From: Syntrophobacteraceae bacterium
Lineage (GTDB): Bacteria > Desulfobacterota > Syntrophobacteria > Syntrophobacterales > Syntrophobacteraceae
DNA: 64,000 nucleotides
Assembly: GCA_031292195.1 (NCBI GenBank)
Contig: JARLHP010000026.1
Location: 1-64,000 of the forward strand
Direction of reading: 5' to 3'
The translations under genes and the position numbers were made by a program. This document shows positions 1 through 8,803 of the stretch, piece by piece; the first letter of the stretch is position 1; every line of letters begins with the position of its first letter. The notes under the pieces are model-generated. The model had not been told where the DNA came from. It saw only the letters and a list, made by a program, of their open reading frames with translations, and made no database searches.

Positions 1-163
1 ACATCTTCTGTACCATCCTTCTAATCATTGGACCGTTTTTGTCTTTTTCAGCTTTTGGCAAGTCTTTAACCGGGTGAGACCCCTAACACTGACGGTGGTA
101 TCCGCCCCCGGCCGATCTGCCCGCCGGCGCAGCCAGCCGGGCGGATCGGGGCTAGGCAATCTG

Positions 164-820
164 TCAGCGGCGACCCGCCGCCAGCCCCTTGAGAGCCAGG
201 TCGAGCCCCTGCTCCAGCATCTCGCCCAGCGTCACTTTCAGGATTTCACACCGGTAGAAGGGGTCCTGCTCATATTGCATGATGATTCCATTTATCGTGG
301 TCCACAGGATAATGGCGAAGGTCCACGAATTGACTTTTCGGAAAACGCCGCTCTGCGCGCCCCTTTCGATAATGTCGTTCAAGACCTGCATGCAGCCCAC
401 GGCGCAATCCAGGCACTCCCTCAGGAGTTTTTCCTGAACACGCTCCCTCACGTCTGGCTGGCTGCTCAGGAACATGAGCCTGAAATACTGGGGATTCTTC
501 TGGTAGAAGGCGAAATAGACCCGCAGAATTTCACCCAGGAGCCGATCGGCGCCAAGAGGGAGGTCCCTGATGGAGTTAAGATCGTCCCGAAGAAGGTTGA
601 GCCCCTCCACCACCAGGGAGATGTAGAGGTCCTCCTTGCTCTTGAAGTAGAGATAAATGGTTCCCTTGGCCAGATCGCACCCATAAGCCACGTCATCCAT
701 CGTGGCGGACCTGAAACCCTTCTCGAAGAAAACCTCCCTGGCCGAATCGAGGATGGCTTTTTTCCTGAGCGCCTGCTCTTTTTGCTTGCGGAGGAGGGTT
801 TTTTTCTGACTGTCGTTCAT
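164..820 (-). CDS. TetR/AcrR family transcriptional regulator
   Basis: 218 residues, the usual TetR length. The N-terminal helix-turn-helix lies at about residues 20-65 and carries the family pattern (AREVFFEKGF, then MDDVA, then KGTIYLYFKSKEDLY). The rest is a helical ligand-binding domain that cannot be assigned to a ligand. It is a one-component repressor that would release DNA on binding a small molecule. The ATG start overlaps a 13-bp operator-like sequence, and a near-identical copy lies 36 bp upstream, which suggests autorepression. No efflux or fatty-acid gene is adjacent inside the window, so the regulon is not visible; it may lie to the left of base 1. Confidence 0.9.
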   Translation of the reverse strand: MNDSQKKTLLRKQKEQALRKKAILDSAREVFFEKGFRSATMDDVAYGCDLAKGTIYLYFKSKEDLYISLVVEGLNLLRDDLNSIRDLPLGADRLLGEILRVYFAFYQKNPQYFRLMFLSSQPDVRERVQEKLLRECLDCAVGCMQVLNDIIERGAQSGVFRKVNSWTFAIILWTTINGIIMQYEQDPFYRCEILKVTLGEMLEQGLDLALKGLAAGRR

Positions 821-855
821 TTAGTTATCCTTATTCATCTACTGACTGTCGGTCA
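807..855. promoter_or_regulatory. Two operator-like 13-mers at the tetR start
   Basis: TGACTGTCGTTCA (807-819, overlapping the start codon) and TGACTGTCGGTCA (843-855) are 36 bp apart and differ at one base. The upstream copy is an inverted repeat, TGAC-N5-GTCA, a form common for TetR/AcrR operators. Autoregulation by the adjacent regulator is inferred. Confidence 0.5.
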
Positions 856-1034
856 TTATTGGGATGGGGGCAGGCGCTGTCAAGAAGATTTTGAAGAAGA
901 TTGTGAAGATGGCTTTTCCTGGAGTTTTCGGTTGGTGGGGGCTGCGCGGATGCTTTGGAGGGGCGGGCCGGCGACCGGCCGGCCCCCGACGAAAGCCCGG
1001 ACGGGGCGCGAACCCGTTCCAGAAGTGTCAAGAC

Positions 1035-1065
1035 GATGGGTTCCACTGCGTTTCACCCATCCTAC
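1035..1065 (+). repeat. Short dispersed hairpin repeat, copy 1
   Basis: A 31-bp element beginning GATGGGTTCCACTGCG and ending in CACCCATCCTAC; the ends pair (GATGGGT with ACCCATC). The same element with one base change is at 39429-39459. Function unknown; probably a REP-like sequence. The rest of the stretch 856-1109 shows no gene. Confidence 0.6.
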
Positions 1066-1109
1066 GGGGCTCTTTCATGTCCGTGGGGCACATGAGACCG
1101 CTCGGCGAA

Positions 1110-1433
1110 TCAAGAAAGATCCCGCTCCAGTATTTCACAAATCCATTGGTTCAGGCTTTTACCTTCTTGAGCGGCACTGATATAGACTTTTCGGTGCAAG
1201 GTCGGAGGCAGGCGGAGCATCAAGCGGCCGGAAAACGGCTTTTCAGGCTCTTCACCCCTGTGTTCGCAAAACTCGAGGTAATCATCGATAGAGTCACGAA
1301 AAGACCTTTCTATTTCTTCAACGCTCTTTCCCGCAAAAGTTATGACATCCTTCAGGTCCAGTACTTTCCCGTGAAAAATTCCCGCCTCATGGTCATATTG
1401 GACATGGCCGGTATATCCTTTGTATATCATCAT
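1110..1433 (-). CDS. HicB-family antitoxin, no adjacent HicA
   Basis: 107 residues. The N-terminal half has the partial RNase-H-like HicB fold (YKGYTGHVQYDHEAGIFHGK; then DSIDDYLEFC). The C-terminal half is an Arc/CopG-type ribbon-helix-helix (RLMLRLPPTLHRKVYISAAQ, then SLNQWICEIL). The start at 1433 was chosen for the aaggag site just upstream. HicB proteins neutralise the HicA mRNA-cleaving toxin and repress their own operon. No HicA-like gene is seen next to it; the reading frame extends 48 codons upstream without recognisable toxin sequence. It is a clear paralogue of the HicB encoded at 1931-2266, on the opposite strand. Confidence 0.82.
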   Translation of the reverse strand: MMIYKGYTGHVQYDHEAGIFHGKVLDLKDVITFAGKSVEEIERSFRDSIDDYLEFCEHRGEEPEKPFSGRLMLRLPPTLHRKVYISAAQEGKSLNQWICEILERDLS

Positions 1434-1679
1434 GGTTTTGCTCCTTCCGGGTTGACACCCGCTTCGATCCAAAAACCGTCTCATTGCCTTGAAAGACTCC
1501 GGAAATAAGGCATGGAAAGTTTCCGGGTGTTTGCTGTTCAGTTTTATAGTGTCATTATATGATATCATTCCGCTCAAAAATAGTCAGATCGAGGGGGTAA
1601 AGCGAAAATAAGTGCAACTATACCAAGTTGCAAACCTCCCCGAATTCAGTTACTATTTCCACCCACAGGGGTATGGTGC

Positions 1680-1934
1680 ATGACCAGACGAGACAAGCTA
1701 ATCCAACGGTTTCTCTCTTTTCCTCGCGACTTTGACTGGCAGGAACTGGTTACAATGCTGAACAGTCTCGGCTATGAGCAAGTTAGCGGCGGGAAATCGG
1801 CGGGTTCGAGAGTAAAATTCCTGCACCGAACACTGCCGCCCATCAGTTTGCACAAACCCCATCCCACTTCGATTTTAAAACACTACCAGTTGGAGCAGGT
1901 CGCGGAAATCCTCAAGGAAGAGGGCCTTGTATGA
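1680..1934 (+). CDS. hicA: HicA-family mRNA interferase toxin
   Basis: 84 residues of the double-stranded-RNA-binding-like HicA fold. The family pattern is visible: LVTMLNSLGYEQVSGGKSAGSRVKF, in which GSRVKF corresponds to the GSHhxF motif with the catalytic His replaced by Arg or displaced, then LHKPHP and LEQVAEILKEEGL at the end. HicA cleaves mRNA independently of translation until bound by HicB. It overlaps the hicB gene by 4 bases (ATGA), the usual translational coupling. The apparent loss of the conserved His in the GSH motif could weaken the nuclease, although the downstream H in LHRTLPP and in HKPHP remain. Confidence 0.82.
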   Translation: MTRRDKLIQRFLSFPRDFDWQELVTMLNSLGYEQVSGGKSAGSRVKFLHRTLPPISLHKPHPTSILKHYQLEQVAEILKEEGLV

Positions 1935-2266
1935 AAGATATGATGCAGTACAAAGGTTATTATGGCTCAGTTCACTACAGCGATGAAGACCGGGTGTTTT
2001 ACGGAAAAGTTGAATTCATTCGCGCCTTGATCAGCTACGAAGGGACTAATGTCCAATCTCTTCGACAGGCCTTTGAAGAGGGGGTTGACGATTACCTGGA
2101 GACCTGTAAAGAAAAGAGCATTGCTGTGGAGCGACCTTTCAAGGGGTCCTTCAACGTCAGACTCGGCGCAGATCTGCACCGGCGAATCGCATTGGCCGCC
2201 GAGCGCAAAGGTTTAACTTTGAATAGATATATCGCTGATATTCTGGAAAGGGAAACCGCGGGGTAA
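1931..2266 (+). CDS. hicB: HicB-family antitoxin
   Basis: 111 residues. It has the HicB N-terminal domain (QYKGYYGSVHYSDEDRVFYG, GVDDYLETC) and a C-terminal ribbon-helix-helix (FNVRLGADLHRRIALAAERK, LNRYIADILERE) for operator binding and autorepression. It is translationally coupled to hicA through a 4-base overlap. Compared with the orphan HicB at 1110-1433 it shares most signature positions, so the two may cross-talk. Probable role: neutralisation of the HicA toxin. Confidence 0.88.
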   Translation: MKDMMQYKGYYGSVHYSDEDRVFYGKVEFIRALISYEGTNVQSLRQAFEEGVDDYLETCKEKSIAVERPFKGSFNVRLGADLHRRIALAAERKGLTLNRYIADILERETAG

Positions 2267-2403
2267 AGGGCTAATCGCCGGATCGAGCGATCCAGACCAG
2301 TCGCGATTCACAAATTGAAATCATTTTGGAGAACAATCATTTCTCATGAACCGCAGCAGGAAACCTCACCCAATGCCACCATCACAATGCCCTCCCTGGT
2401 TGT

Positions 2404-3294
2404 CTAAGGCCCGGGATTGAGGTGTTTTACGAAAAAGCCGACGACCGCTATGCGCGTTTCATATGCATCCCCGGGACTTGGGACAATACTGACCATCCCG
2501 CCGCGTCCACCGTGGGATAGCGGATCAAAATACCGCGTCGCCGCCGTTTGGGAATCGAAGGCATGGGTCGCCCCTTCGACACAGCGCACAGCCGCCTGTT
2601 GGCGCGCGGCGGCGGGCCACATGGCGATAAGAGACTCGCAGGACTGTTTGCCCTCCTCATAGTCGTCTTTAGAGCCGATGTGGATAAGCATGGGCGATGC
2701 GCTCATCCCGGTTTGCACGTTATAGAAGGGACGCCAGGGGGATGTGACACTGCGGGCGATGAGGGAGCAAACCGGGTAGAGCGGCGCAAAAGCCGCCGGC
2801 TTGGGCACATCCTTTCCCAGGCGTTCCCGCACCAGTTCACTCGACAGCAACACCGTCATCATGCCGCCCCAGGAAAAGCCCATGACTCCCAACCTCCGGG
2901 GATCAATGGCGGGCTGCTTGCCAAGCCACCTGAGCGCAGCGGCCGCGTGCGGCATGGTTGCCTTGGGGCCGTCTGGTGGACGCGAGCCGGACCGGAACAT
3001 GGTTATTTCAAGGGTGGCGATGCCGGCTTGCTGCAGCGCTTTGGCGTAAAAAGCGCCCCGTCCGTCCACCCCGCTACCGCCGTGGAGGATCAGCACCGCG
3101 GGGACCTTGGCGGCCGTCCCGCCAGGACGGCCAAAGTGCCCCAAAACCTTATCCACCTGCCCCCAGCCAGGGACTTCCGCACCTGGAATTACAACGAGTT
3201 CGCCCGGAGCATCCGTCTGGGCGGCGGCAATGGACGTTGCAATAAGCGCTACCGCGGCGGCCGCAACAAAAATGCAAATCGATTTCAGCTTCAT
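2404..3294 (-). CDS. Secreted dienelactone-hydrolase-family alpha/beta hydrolase
   Basis: 296 residues starting with a signal peptide (charged MKLK, then a long hydrophobic stretch ending in AAAQ, about residues 1-26). The alpha/beta-hydrolase triad can be placed: nucleophile Ser in GFSWGG, Asp in HIGSKDD and His in GATHAFD. An oxyanion-hole region HGGSG precedes them. This matches dienelactone hydrolases and related esterases; the substrate is unknown and a periplasmic location is inferred. It begins 3 bases after the stop of the caspase-FGE gene and is probably translated from the same message, last in the set of four minus-strand genes. Confidence 0.85.
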   Translation of the reverse strand: MKLKSICIFVAAAAVALIATSIAAAQTDAPGELVVIPGAEVPGWGQVDKVLGHFGRPGGTAAKVPAVLILHGGSGVDGRGAFYAKALQQAGIATLEITMFRSGSRPPDGPKATMPHAAAALRWLGKQPAIDPRRLGVMGFSWGGMMTVLLSSELVRERLGKDVPKPAAFAPLYPVCSLIARSVTSPWRPFYNVQTGMSASPMLIHIGSKDDYEEGKQSCESLIAMWPAAARQQAAVRCVEGATHAFDSQTAATRYFDPLSHGGRGGMVSIVPSPGDAYETRIAVVGFFVKHLNPGP

Positions 3295-3297
3295 AGA

Positions 3298-5166
3298 CTA
3301 ATTGCCTTTTACCAGCCGCAAGCCCAGGCCGGTGCCACCTAATCGGCCCCCTATGCCGTGGGAACCGGGGTTCCAGAAGCCCCGGAAAGTAGATCGCACC
3401 CATGTCGAGTCGCGGGACCAGGAGCCTCCCCGCAAGACCCTGTACGAGCCGCCGCTATCGGATAAGGGGTTATTGCGTGGAGGCTTCGTGTAAGCGCCCA
3501 CATCATATATGTCCTCACACCATTGAAACACATTTCCGCTCATATCATATATCCCCAAACCATTCGGGGCCTTAGTCCCCACGGGATGAGTCGACCTGCC
3601 GCTGTTTGTGACATACCATGCGACAGCATCCACATCGTTTCCTCCGGCATACATTTGCGGTTTCCCGCCGCTCCTTGCCGCATACTCCCATTCGGCCTCG
3701 GTGGGAAGCCGAAACGTGTTGGCGCTCCTGGCGTTGAGCTTCTGTATAAACTCTTTCGCATCGTACCAGGAGACCGTTTCGACAGGGTAGTTATCCCCTT
3801 TTTGGAAGCCGGAGGGATTAGCGGACATGATTTTTTGCCACTGGCCCTGTGTGACGGTGTATTTGCCGATCCAAAAACCGCTCACCGCCACCTCATGCTC
3901 CGGCGACTCATTGGGTTTGCAATTGGCTGCCCACGGTCCGCACCCCATCTGGTATGTTCCTCCCTCCACCCACACAAACTCCATGCCGGTGAGGGGGTCT
4001 TTCCACTCGCGTTTTGGAAAAACCGGAGGGGTCGTGGACGGCCTGACGCGGGCCTCTATTTGGGGCTTTGCCGACGGCGACACCGGCGCCCGGGCCAGGG
4101 TATAGCTGGCTATTTGCTCTTTTCCCGCCTGGAATTGCACCGTGTCATCGGCGCTCTCGTATCCGTAAAGACCCACTCTTAACCTCACTGCGCCGGGCGA
4201 AGCTCCGCTGATGGTCATGGGCGTAAGGCCCCTGCGCGAGCCATTGACGTAGACACTGGCGCCCGGAGGAGTCGATTTCACCACGATTGTGCCGGTTGAG
4301 GGCCTCTCAGACGTCGAAAGCGAGGAGGCCGGCCTCGGTCCGCCAGTCGTCTGGAGCGACCCCTGCGCTTTGAAATAGAATTTGTCGGTCATGCTGTCCA
4401 TTTTCCACGGGACCTGGACGCCCGCGGTTTTGAGCTGAACATCCTTACCCACTTCTCTAAATACGTCTTCCACATCGAGCCCCGGCTGAGTAATGACACG
4501 GGCAAGCGATTCGGTGTAGGGGCTGTTTTTCCCATGCCCATCAGCGGCAGTCTTTCCGGGACCGGTCGCATAGGCAATCAGGGTGCCGCTCGGCGCATCC
4601 ATAACCGCCAGGCCCGATTGCGAACCCCTGAGTCCCCTCTCCCCGAAGGGGTTGTTGCGGCAGGCATCCAGCACGATGATATTGACCTTGGTCCCCGAGG
4701 CGTTCATATCATCCAGGACGTTGTCCACGTTGACCAACTCGTACTTGACATCCGTCCTCGCCATGACGTTGGCCGATGTCGGGATAAGATAATTTCTGCC
4801 GTCCACCTGGACCCCGTGCCCGGCGTAGTAAAGGAAAGCCACTCTTTTACCCCGCATGGCCTCGCCGAATTTTCTGATAACCCCGATCAGCGCGGCTTTG
4901 TCCAGGTTGGTCTGGGCCTTTCCTCCCACCAGGTCGAACCCGATACTCCTCAGCGCACGGGCCATAAGGGTTGCATCGTTGACCGTATTGGTAAGCGGAG
5001 TGGCATTCTTGTAAGCGGCGTTGCCAATGACAAGCGCAATGCGGCCCACCGAATCCGAGCCATCGAGTCTTACGTGTATCCCCCGGTCGTCGGCGGCGGC
5101 GGAGGTCGCAAACAGCAGGCTCAGGCATAAAGCAAGAGCCGGAATGCCGAGCGATCTTTTGGCCAT
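3298..5166 (-). CDS. Secreted caspase (peptidase C14)-PEGA-FGE fusion protein
   Basis: 622 residues from an ATG with a gagga site; the longer open frame upstream lacks support. Residues 1-25 form a signal peptide. Residues 40-265 are a caspase p20-like domain with the His-Cys dyad intact (YYAGHG, His117; LDACRNNP, Cys169). Residues about 290-355 are a PEGA domain (IVVKSTPPGASVYVNG). Residues about 390-622 are a formylglycine-generating-enzyme/SUMF1 domain (GGTYQMG, RLPTEAEWEYAAR, GNVFQWCED, LRGGSW). Such caspase-FGE proteins act as Arg/Lys-type proteases whose C-terminal module probably recognises ligands rather than modifying sulfatases. It lies 58 bp downstream of a cyclase gene and 3 bp upstream of a hydrolase gene. 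Its protein substrate is not known. Confidence 0.88.
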   Translation of the reverse strand: MAKRSLGIPALALCLSLLFATSAAADDRGIHVRLDGSDSVGRIALVIGNAAYKNATPLTNTVNDATLMARALRSIGFDLVGGKAQTNLDKAALIGVIRKFGEAMRGKRVAFLYYAGHGVQVDGRNYLIPTSANVMARTDVKYELVNVDNVLDDMNASGTKVNIIVLDACRNNPFGERGLRGSQSGLAVMDAPSGTLIAYATGPGKTAADGHGKNSPYTESLARVITQPGLDVEDVFREVGKDVQLKTAGVQVPWKMDSMTDKFYFKAQGSLQTTGGPRPASSLSTSERPSTGTIVVKSTPPGASVYVNGSRRGLTPMTISGASPGAVRLRVGLYGYESADDTVQFQAGKEQIASYTLARAPVSPSAKPQIEARVRPSTTPPVFPKREWKDPLTGMEFVWVEGGTYQMGCGPWAANCKPNESPEHEVAVSGFWIGKYTVTQGQWQKIMSANPSGFQKGDNYPVETVSWYDAKEFIQKLNARSANTFRLPTEAEWEYAARSGGKPQMYAGGNDVDAVAWYVTNSGRSTHPVGTKAPNGLGIYDMSGNVFQWCEDIYDVGAYTKPPRNNPLSDSGGSYRVLRGGSWSRDSTWVRSTFRGFWNPGSHGIGGRLGGTGLGLRLVKGN

Positions 5167-5224
5167 GATTTCACTCCTCGCGTGCTTGTTTGCGTGAAAA
5201 AAGAGGACAATTTTCGCCGTTTTT

Positions 5225-7411
5225 CTACAACGCATGGCAATAACCATCCTTCTGAGCGGGCAAACCCTTTGCGCGGACCTCCTCAATGCGCTCCAACATT
5301 GCCCGGGAAGCAGGGTCCGCAGGCCGGAGGCGCAACGCCTCCCCAAACTTCTCCCGGGACCCGTCAAATTCCTCTGCAAGGTAGAGCTCGAAGGCTTGGT
5401 GGTATGCGCCGTAGTAGGCTTCATCCTCAGGCCTTACAGGAAAACATGACTCGCCGTAAACTTCGTATACTTTGACCGGTTGCGATTTGCCCTTAACTGT
5501 GATCACGTCAAGGACCCGGGTCCTGAATACGCCGGGCGGCAAGGCCCGGTAGGTATACTCTGAAATCATCAGCCGAGTATTATACTTTTTATTGGCGCCT
5601 TCGAGCCGGGATGCGAGGTTAACGGCATCCCCGATGACCGTGTAGTCGAAGACCTCGTCCGAGCCCATATTGCCGATAATCATCGGACCGGTGTTGATGC
5701 CTATTCGAGCCTGGAGCCCCGGGAGACCGTCGTTTAGCCAGATTGTGCGCAGTTGATCCAGGCGGCTCTGCATAGCAAGGCCGCTTCTCACCGCCTTTTC
5801 CGCGTGGTCGTCCGTAGGCAGCGGCGCTCCAAACTCCGCCATGATGGCGTCGCCTATGAATTTATCCACAATACCGCCGTGTTTCCAAACGGTGCGGGTC
5901 ATCTCGGTGAAATACCTGTTTAAAAGAAGCACCAGCCGGGAAGGGGACATGGTTTCCGACAGGGAAGTGAAATCGGCCAGGTCGCAGAAAAGCACGCTCA
6001 TCGTTCTTTCCTCGCCCCGCAGTTGCAACATTTCGGGGTTGGAAATCAGCAGGTCGACCACCTTTTCCGGAACATACCGGGAGAAGGCGTTCTTGATGAA
6101 GGAGCGTTCTTTCCCCACTACCAGTTCCACCGTCGCCATCAATCCAAAGAAAAATAAGATTATGCCGCCACCCACCGTGACAACGGGGACCAGGTGAAAA
6201 TGGATGAACTCCAGCCAGGCAAGCCCGGCGATTGCGGCACAAACGGCTATGCCGCTGGTGTAGAGGGGCCACGAAGACCTAAGACAGGCGGCCGGGCCCA
6301 GCACGGAGCAGGCGAGCCATATCAAAGCCAGCACGCCCGTTGAAGTCCATGTATCATAGAAAGTGTTGGTGAGCATTCCATTGAGCAGAGAAGCATGAAT
6401 TAGAAGGAGCGGTTCATTGCTTGCCAGCGGAGTTTGCCCCAGGTCGGAAGCCCCGGTTGAAATGTCGCCGATCAACACCAGCTTGCCTTCGAACATATCG
6501 CTAAGGTTACCCGCGAGGTCTTTCTCCCGGGCATATTTCAGGAGGGTTTCGGATTCCATTTTCACAAACGAGTCTTCCCAGGTTTGGGGGAATGGAATAA
6601 ATGTGCGTCCGCGCTCATCGATCGGGATAACAACATCGTGTTCGAGTCTGCTGTTTTCGCCGGCTGGAATGATTAGTCTTCGGCCCCACTCCACTTTGAC
6701 CTTTTCAAAGGGGACCTTCACATAATCCAGGAAAATAGCGAGGCTAAACGTGGGGAAATAGTCCTCATCGATTTTGAGCAGCATGATGGCGTGACGGTTA
6801 GCCCCGTCAGGATCGCTTAAGAGGCTGATATTGCCGAAACTTTTGGCGGTTTCAGAAAAGAGGTCCGCATTCATGATGGCTCTTGCGCCATAGTAGGGAC
6901 TTGATTGCCCCTGCCCCTTAGGTTTTCTAAGAGATTTAGAACGAAATTCCTGGAAAGACCTTCCGGGCTCCCATTGAAACCGAGAGGGAGTTTCGGCATA
7001 AACGAGGCCAATCGGCAAGCAGACTGAACCAAGTTTGTCAATTGAGCTTGCAAAGCTTGAATCGGAATGGGGATCGGTAGATCGCGCGAAAATGATGTCA
7101 TAGGCGCAGCCAGCCACATCAAGCCGAGACAGAATGTGGTTTACTTCGGCCAAAAAACCTCGATCCAAATTGTTTTTCCCAAAATAGTCATAGGAAGAGT
7201 CCGAGATGGTGAGCATAACCACCAACGGGGATTGGGGCGGACCTTGACCATGTTTTACAGCTTGCCGGTAGATAAGATCCAAGATCTTGAAATCATACTG
7301 ATTCCAGACCAGGCCAAGGCCCAAAACGGCCCATGTCACAGTCATCAGGATGACTGTAGCTGACGCTGCTATGATTCTTAGCTGGCGCTTACTTTTTAAC
7401 GTTGAACTCAT
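5225..7411 (-). CDS. CHASE2-sensor class III adenylate/guanylate cyclase
   Basis: 728 residues: one N-terminal transmembrane helix (about 11-35), a periplasmic CHASE2 sensor domain (about 40-335), three closely spaced transmembrane helices (about 340-430), a class III nucleotidyl cyclase catalytic domain (about 460-645) and a short TPR-like tail. Both metal-binding aspartates are visible (FCDLADF and KFIGDAIMAEFG), as is YTVIGDAVNLASRLE, where Thr replaces the Asp of class IIIa enzymes, pointing to class IIIb. It should make cAMP (cGMP cannot be excluded) in response to an extracytoplasmic signal. It overlaps the upstream DUF4384 gene by 23 bases, so the two are co-translated. Confidence 0.9.
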   Translation of the reverse strand: MSSTLKSKRQLRIIAASATVILMTVTWAVLGLGLVWNQYDFKILDLIYRQAVKHGQGPPQSPLVVMLTISDSSYDYFGKNNLDRGFLAEVNHILSRLDVAGCAYDIIFARSTDPHSDSSFASSIDKLGSVCLPIGLVYAETPSRFQWEPGRSFQEFRSKSLRKPKGQGQSSPYYGARAIMNADLFSETAKSFGNISLLSDPDGANRHAIMLLKIDEDYFPTFSLAIFLDYVKVPFEKVKVEWGRRLIIPAGENSRLEHDVVIPIDERGRTFIPFPQTWEDSFVKMESETLLKYAREKDLAGNLSDMFEGKLVLIGDISTGASDLGQTPLASNEPLLLIHASLLNGMLTNTFYDTWTSTGVLALIWLACSVLGPAACLRSSWPLYTSGIAVCAAIAGLAWLEFIHFHLVPVVTVGGGIILFFFGLMATVELVVGKERSFIKNAFSRYVPEKVVDLLISNPEMLQLRGEERTMSVLFCDLADFTSLSETMSPSRLVLLLNRYFTEMTRTVWKHGGIVDKFIGDAIMAEFGAPLPTDDHAEKAVRSGLAMQSRLDQLRTIWLNDGLPGLQARIGINTGPMIIGNMGSDEVFDYTVIGDAVNLASRLEGANKKYNTRLMISEYTYRALPPGVFRTRVLDVITVKGKSQPVKVYEVYGESCFPVRPEDEAYYGAYHQAFELYLAEEFDGSREKFGEALRLRPADPASRAMLERIEEVRAKGLPAQKDGYCHAL

Positions 7412-8060
7412 ACCGCTTCACAAGAAGCGTGGTCCCGGTGTAAATGGGGAGTCCACGGACAAAAGGATCATCGTTATGGCCAATGGAAAACCGCCGCACA
7501 TTGCCGGCGATGGGAAAAGGCTTAGCGGGTTTGCGGCCAAGGTCCTTGTTTCCCTCCCTAAGGAGTTGATGTTCCACAGGGAGCCAATCTTCGTAGTTCA
7601 CCTTAGAGTCGAACAGGGCGGAAATATAGTTGAGTTTCTCCCGGCTGCAAATGATCGTAAAGGTCTCAACCGGGCTCTGGCCGTCTACTTCATAATACTG
7701 AAAAGGGCCGGGCAGCACCAAAAGATCGCCGGAGTTTTTCGCCTCAAACATCTTCAAGAGAGTGACAGTTTTGTGATCGGTATGGACCACATAAATATGG
7801 CAGGCTTCCCCGGGTTGCACATAGATGCGAAATTTGTCCCCCCGCTTGATCTTTTCAAGACTACGGGCGTGAACAGATTTGCCGGCGGAGTCAATGAGAA
7901 TGCCAATCCTGGCCCGGGCGCCGTTCACTTTGCCAAAGACCGATGCAGGCGAATCCATGGCTGACGCAGGTTCGGTGTAACCGGAAATCAGAACAAACAG
8001 GCAAAGAAGTATCGACGGATATACCACGATTCTTGAAGCGGGCGCCCGAAGTGTATGCAT
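7389..8060 (-). CDS. DUF4384 domain protein, exported
   Basis: 223 residues from the ATG at 8060, preceded by ccaggagc; an upstream in-frame ATG adds 26 residues without a signal-like start. Residues about 8-35 form a hydrophobic export signal (ILLCLFVLISGY). The body matches DUF4384: KIKRGDKFRIYVQPGEACHIYV followed by KTVTLLKMFE and FTIICS. DUF4384 domains often accompany caspase-like, kinase or cyclase signalling proteins, and that is the case here. It probably forms an extracytoplasmic sensor or adaptor for the cyclase or caspase. First gene of the set and likely site of the promoter. Confidence 0.75.
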   Translation of the reverse strand: MHTLRAPASRIVVYPSILLCLFVLISGYTEPASAMDSPASVFGKVNGARARIGILIDSAGKSVHARSLEKIKRGDKFRIYVQPGEACHIYVVHTDHKTVTLLKMFEAKNSGDLLVLPGPFQYYEVDGQSPVETFTIICSREKLNYISALFDSKVNYEDWLPVEHQLLREGNKDLGRKPAKPFPIAGNVRRFSIGHNDDPFVRGLPIYTGTTLLVKRYEFNVKK

Positions 8061-8189
8061 GACAAGCTCCTGGCCGAAACGATCAGTCATAATCCCGTGC
8101 GTTGGCTCGGCCCACGGTTGGCCGGTGCACGGCTTCAAGGCCGGCTTTTCTAAATATTTCGACCCAACGCGGGCAGAGGTTCATGTCTA

Positions 8190-8345
8190 TTAGCAGTTAC
8201 ATCCGCCGGACGACCGGACCTCGCTTTCTTCGGATCGCCACGCGGCATATCGCAGGGCCTGCAGTATGTCCTCACGCTCCAAACGAGGGTAGTCTGCAAG
8301 AATCTCCTCATTATCCTCCATCAAAAACTCAATTGCCAATGTAAC
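8190..8345 (-). pseudogene. DUF433-family antitoxin fragment
   Basis: On the minus strand the frame reads VTLAIEFLMEDNEEILADYP, RLEREDILQALRYAA, ending SSGGCNC then TAA. This is the C-terminal half of a DUF433 (VapB-like) antitoxin, whose hallmark is EEIL-DYP-LTREDI-AAL-YAA. The N-terminal part (normally NPxICxGKPxIRGTRI) is not recognisable and no ATG is present, so it is probably a decayed relic. No partner PIN toxin is adjacent. Confidence 0.6.
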
Positions 8346-8491
8346 TAAGCGGGAATAATACTTCAAGAACCATTTTGAGCAATGATAAGGCCATGATTAC
8401 ATGTATGTTGAACGACAATCATTTTTTACAGGCAACGACAATTAAAATTCCCACTATTTTTCCCGGCCAACCACAATCAGGCTTCTCCCCC

Positions 8492-8803
8492 CTACTGCTG
8501 TAAGCCATCTTTATTTGTGATTTTCATAATCCCTGGAAGGTACTCGGAAAGGCATTGGCAGTAAGCCATCGAGACCATCGAAAGATTCTGGTCGATGGAC
8601 TCGGCCACCGGCGCAGTCTCCTGATGCTTTACGTCACTCAGGCCGGCGGCATCGAGGATATTTGCGCCCAGCCCTAATTTCCCGGCGGTTTTCCGAGCGA
8701 TGGCCAATGCATCGCCGGTAACCATCTTGATCTTCACGCCCATCTGCAGGGCCATCGCGATGGTTGCTTGGGCATCTTCCCGTGGCGGATCGAACCGAGC
8801 GCT
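8492..8803 (-). pseudogene. P-type ATPase fragment
   Basis: The minus-strand frame from about 8800 reads FDPPREDAQATIAMALQMGV, KIKMVTGDALAIARKTAGKL, GLGANIL. This is the P-domain hinge of a plasma-membrane-type P-type ATPase (DPPR and MVTGD motifs). An in-frame stop lies directly upstream (8804-8806), and the downstream sequence departs from the family and ends at 8492, so the phosphorylation-site (DKTGT), nucleotide-binding and membrane parts are missing. A non-functional remnant. Confidence 0.8.

Noticed and set aside
1-73. Left edge sequence
   Set aside because: Too short to hold a recognisable gene end; no motif seen.
74-1180. 368-codon open frame on the plus strand
   Set aside because: Antisense of the TetR gene with a composition lacking structure; TetR motifs on the other strand decide the strand.
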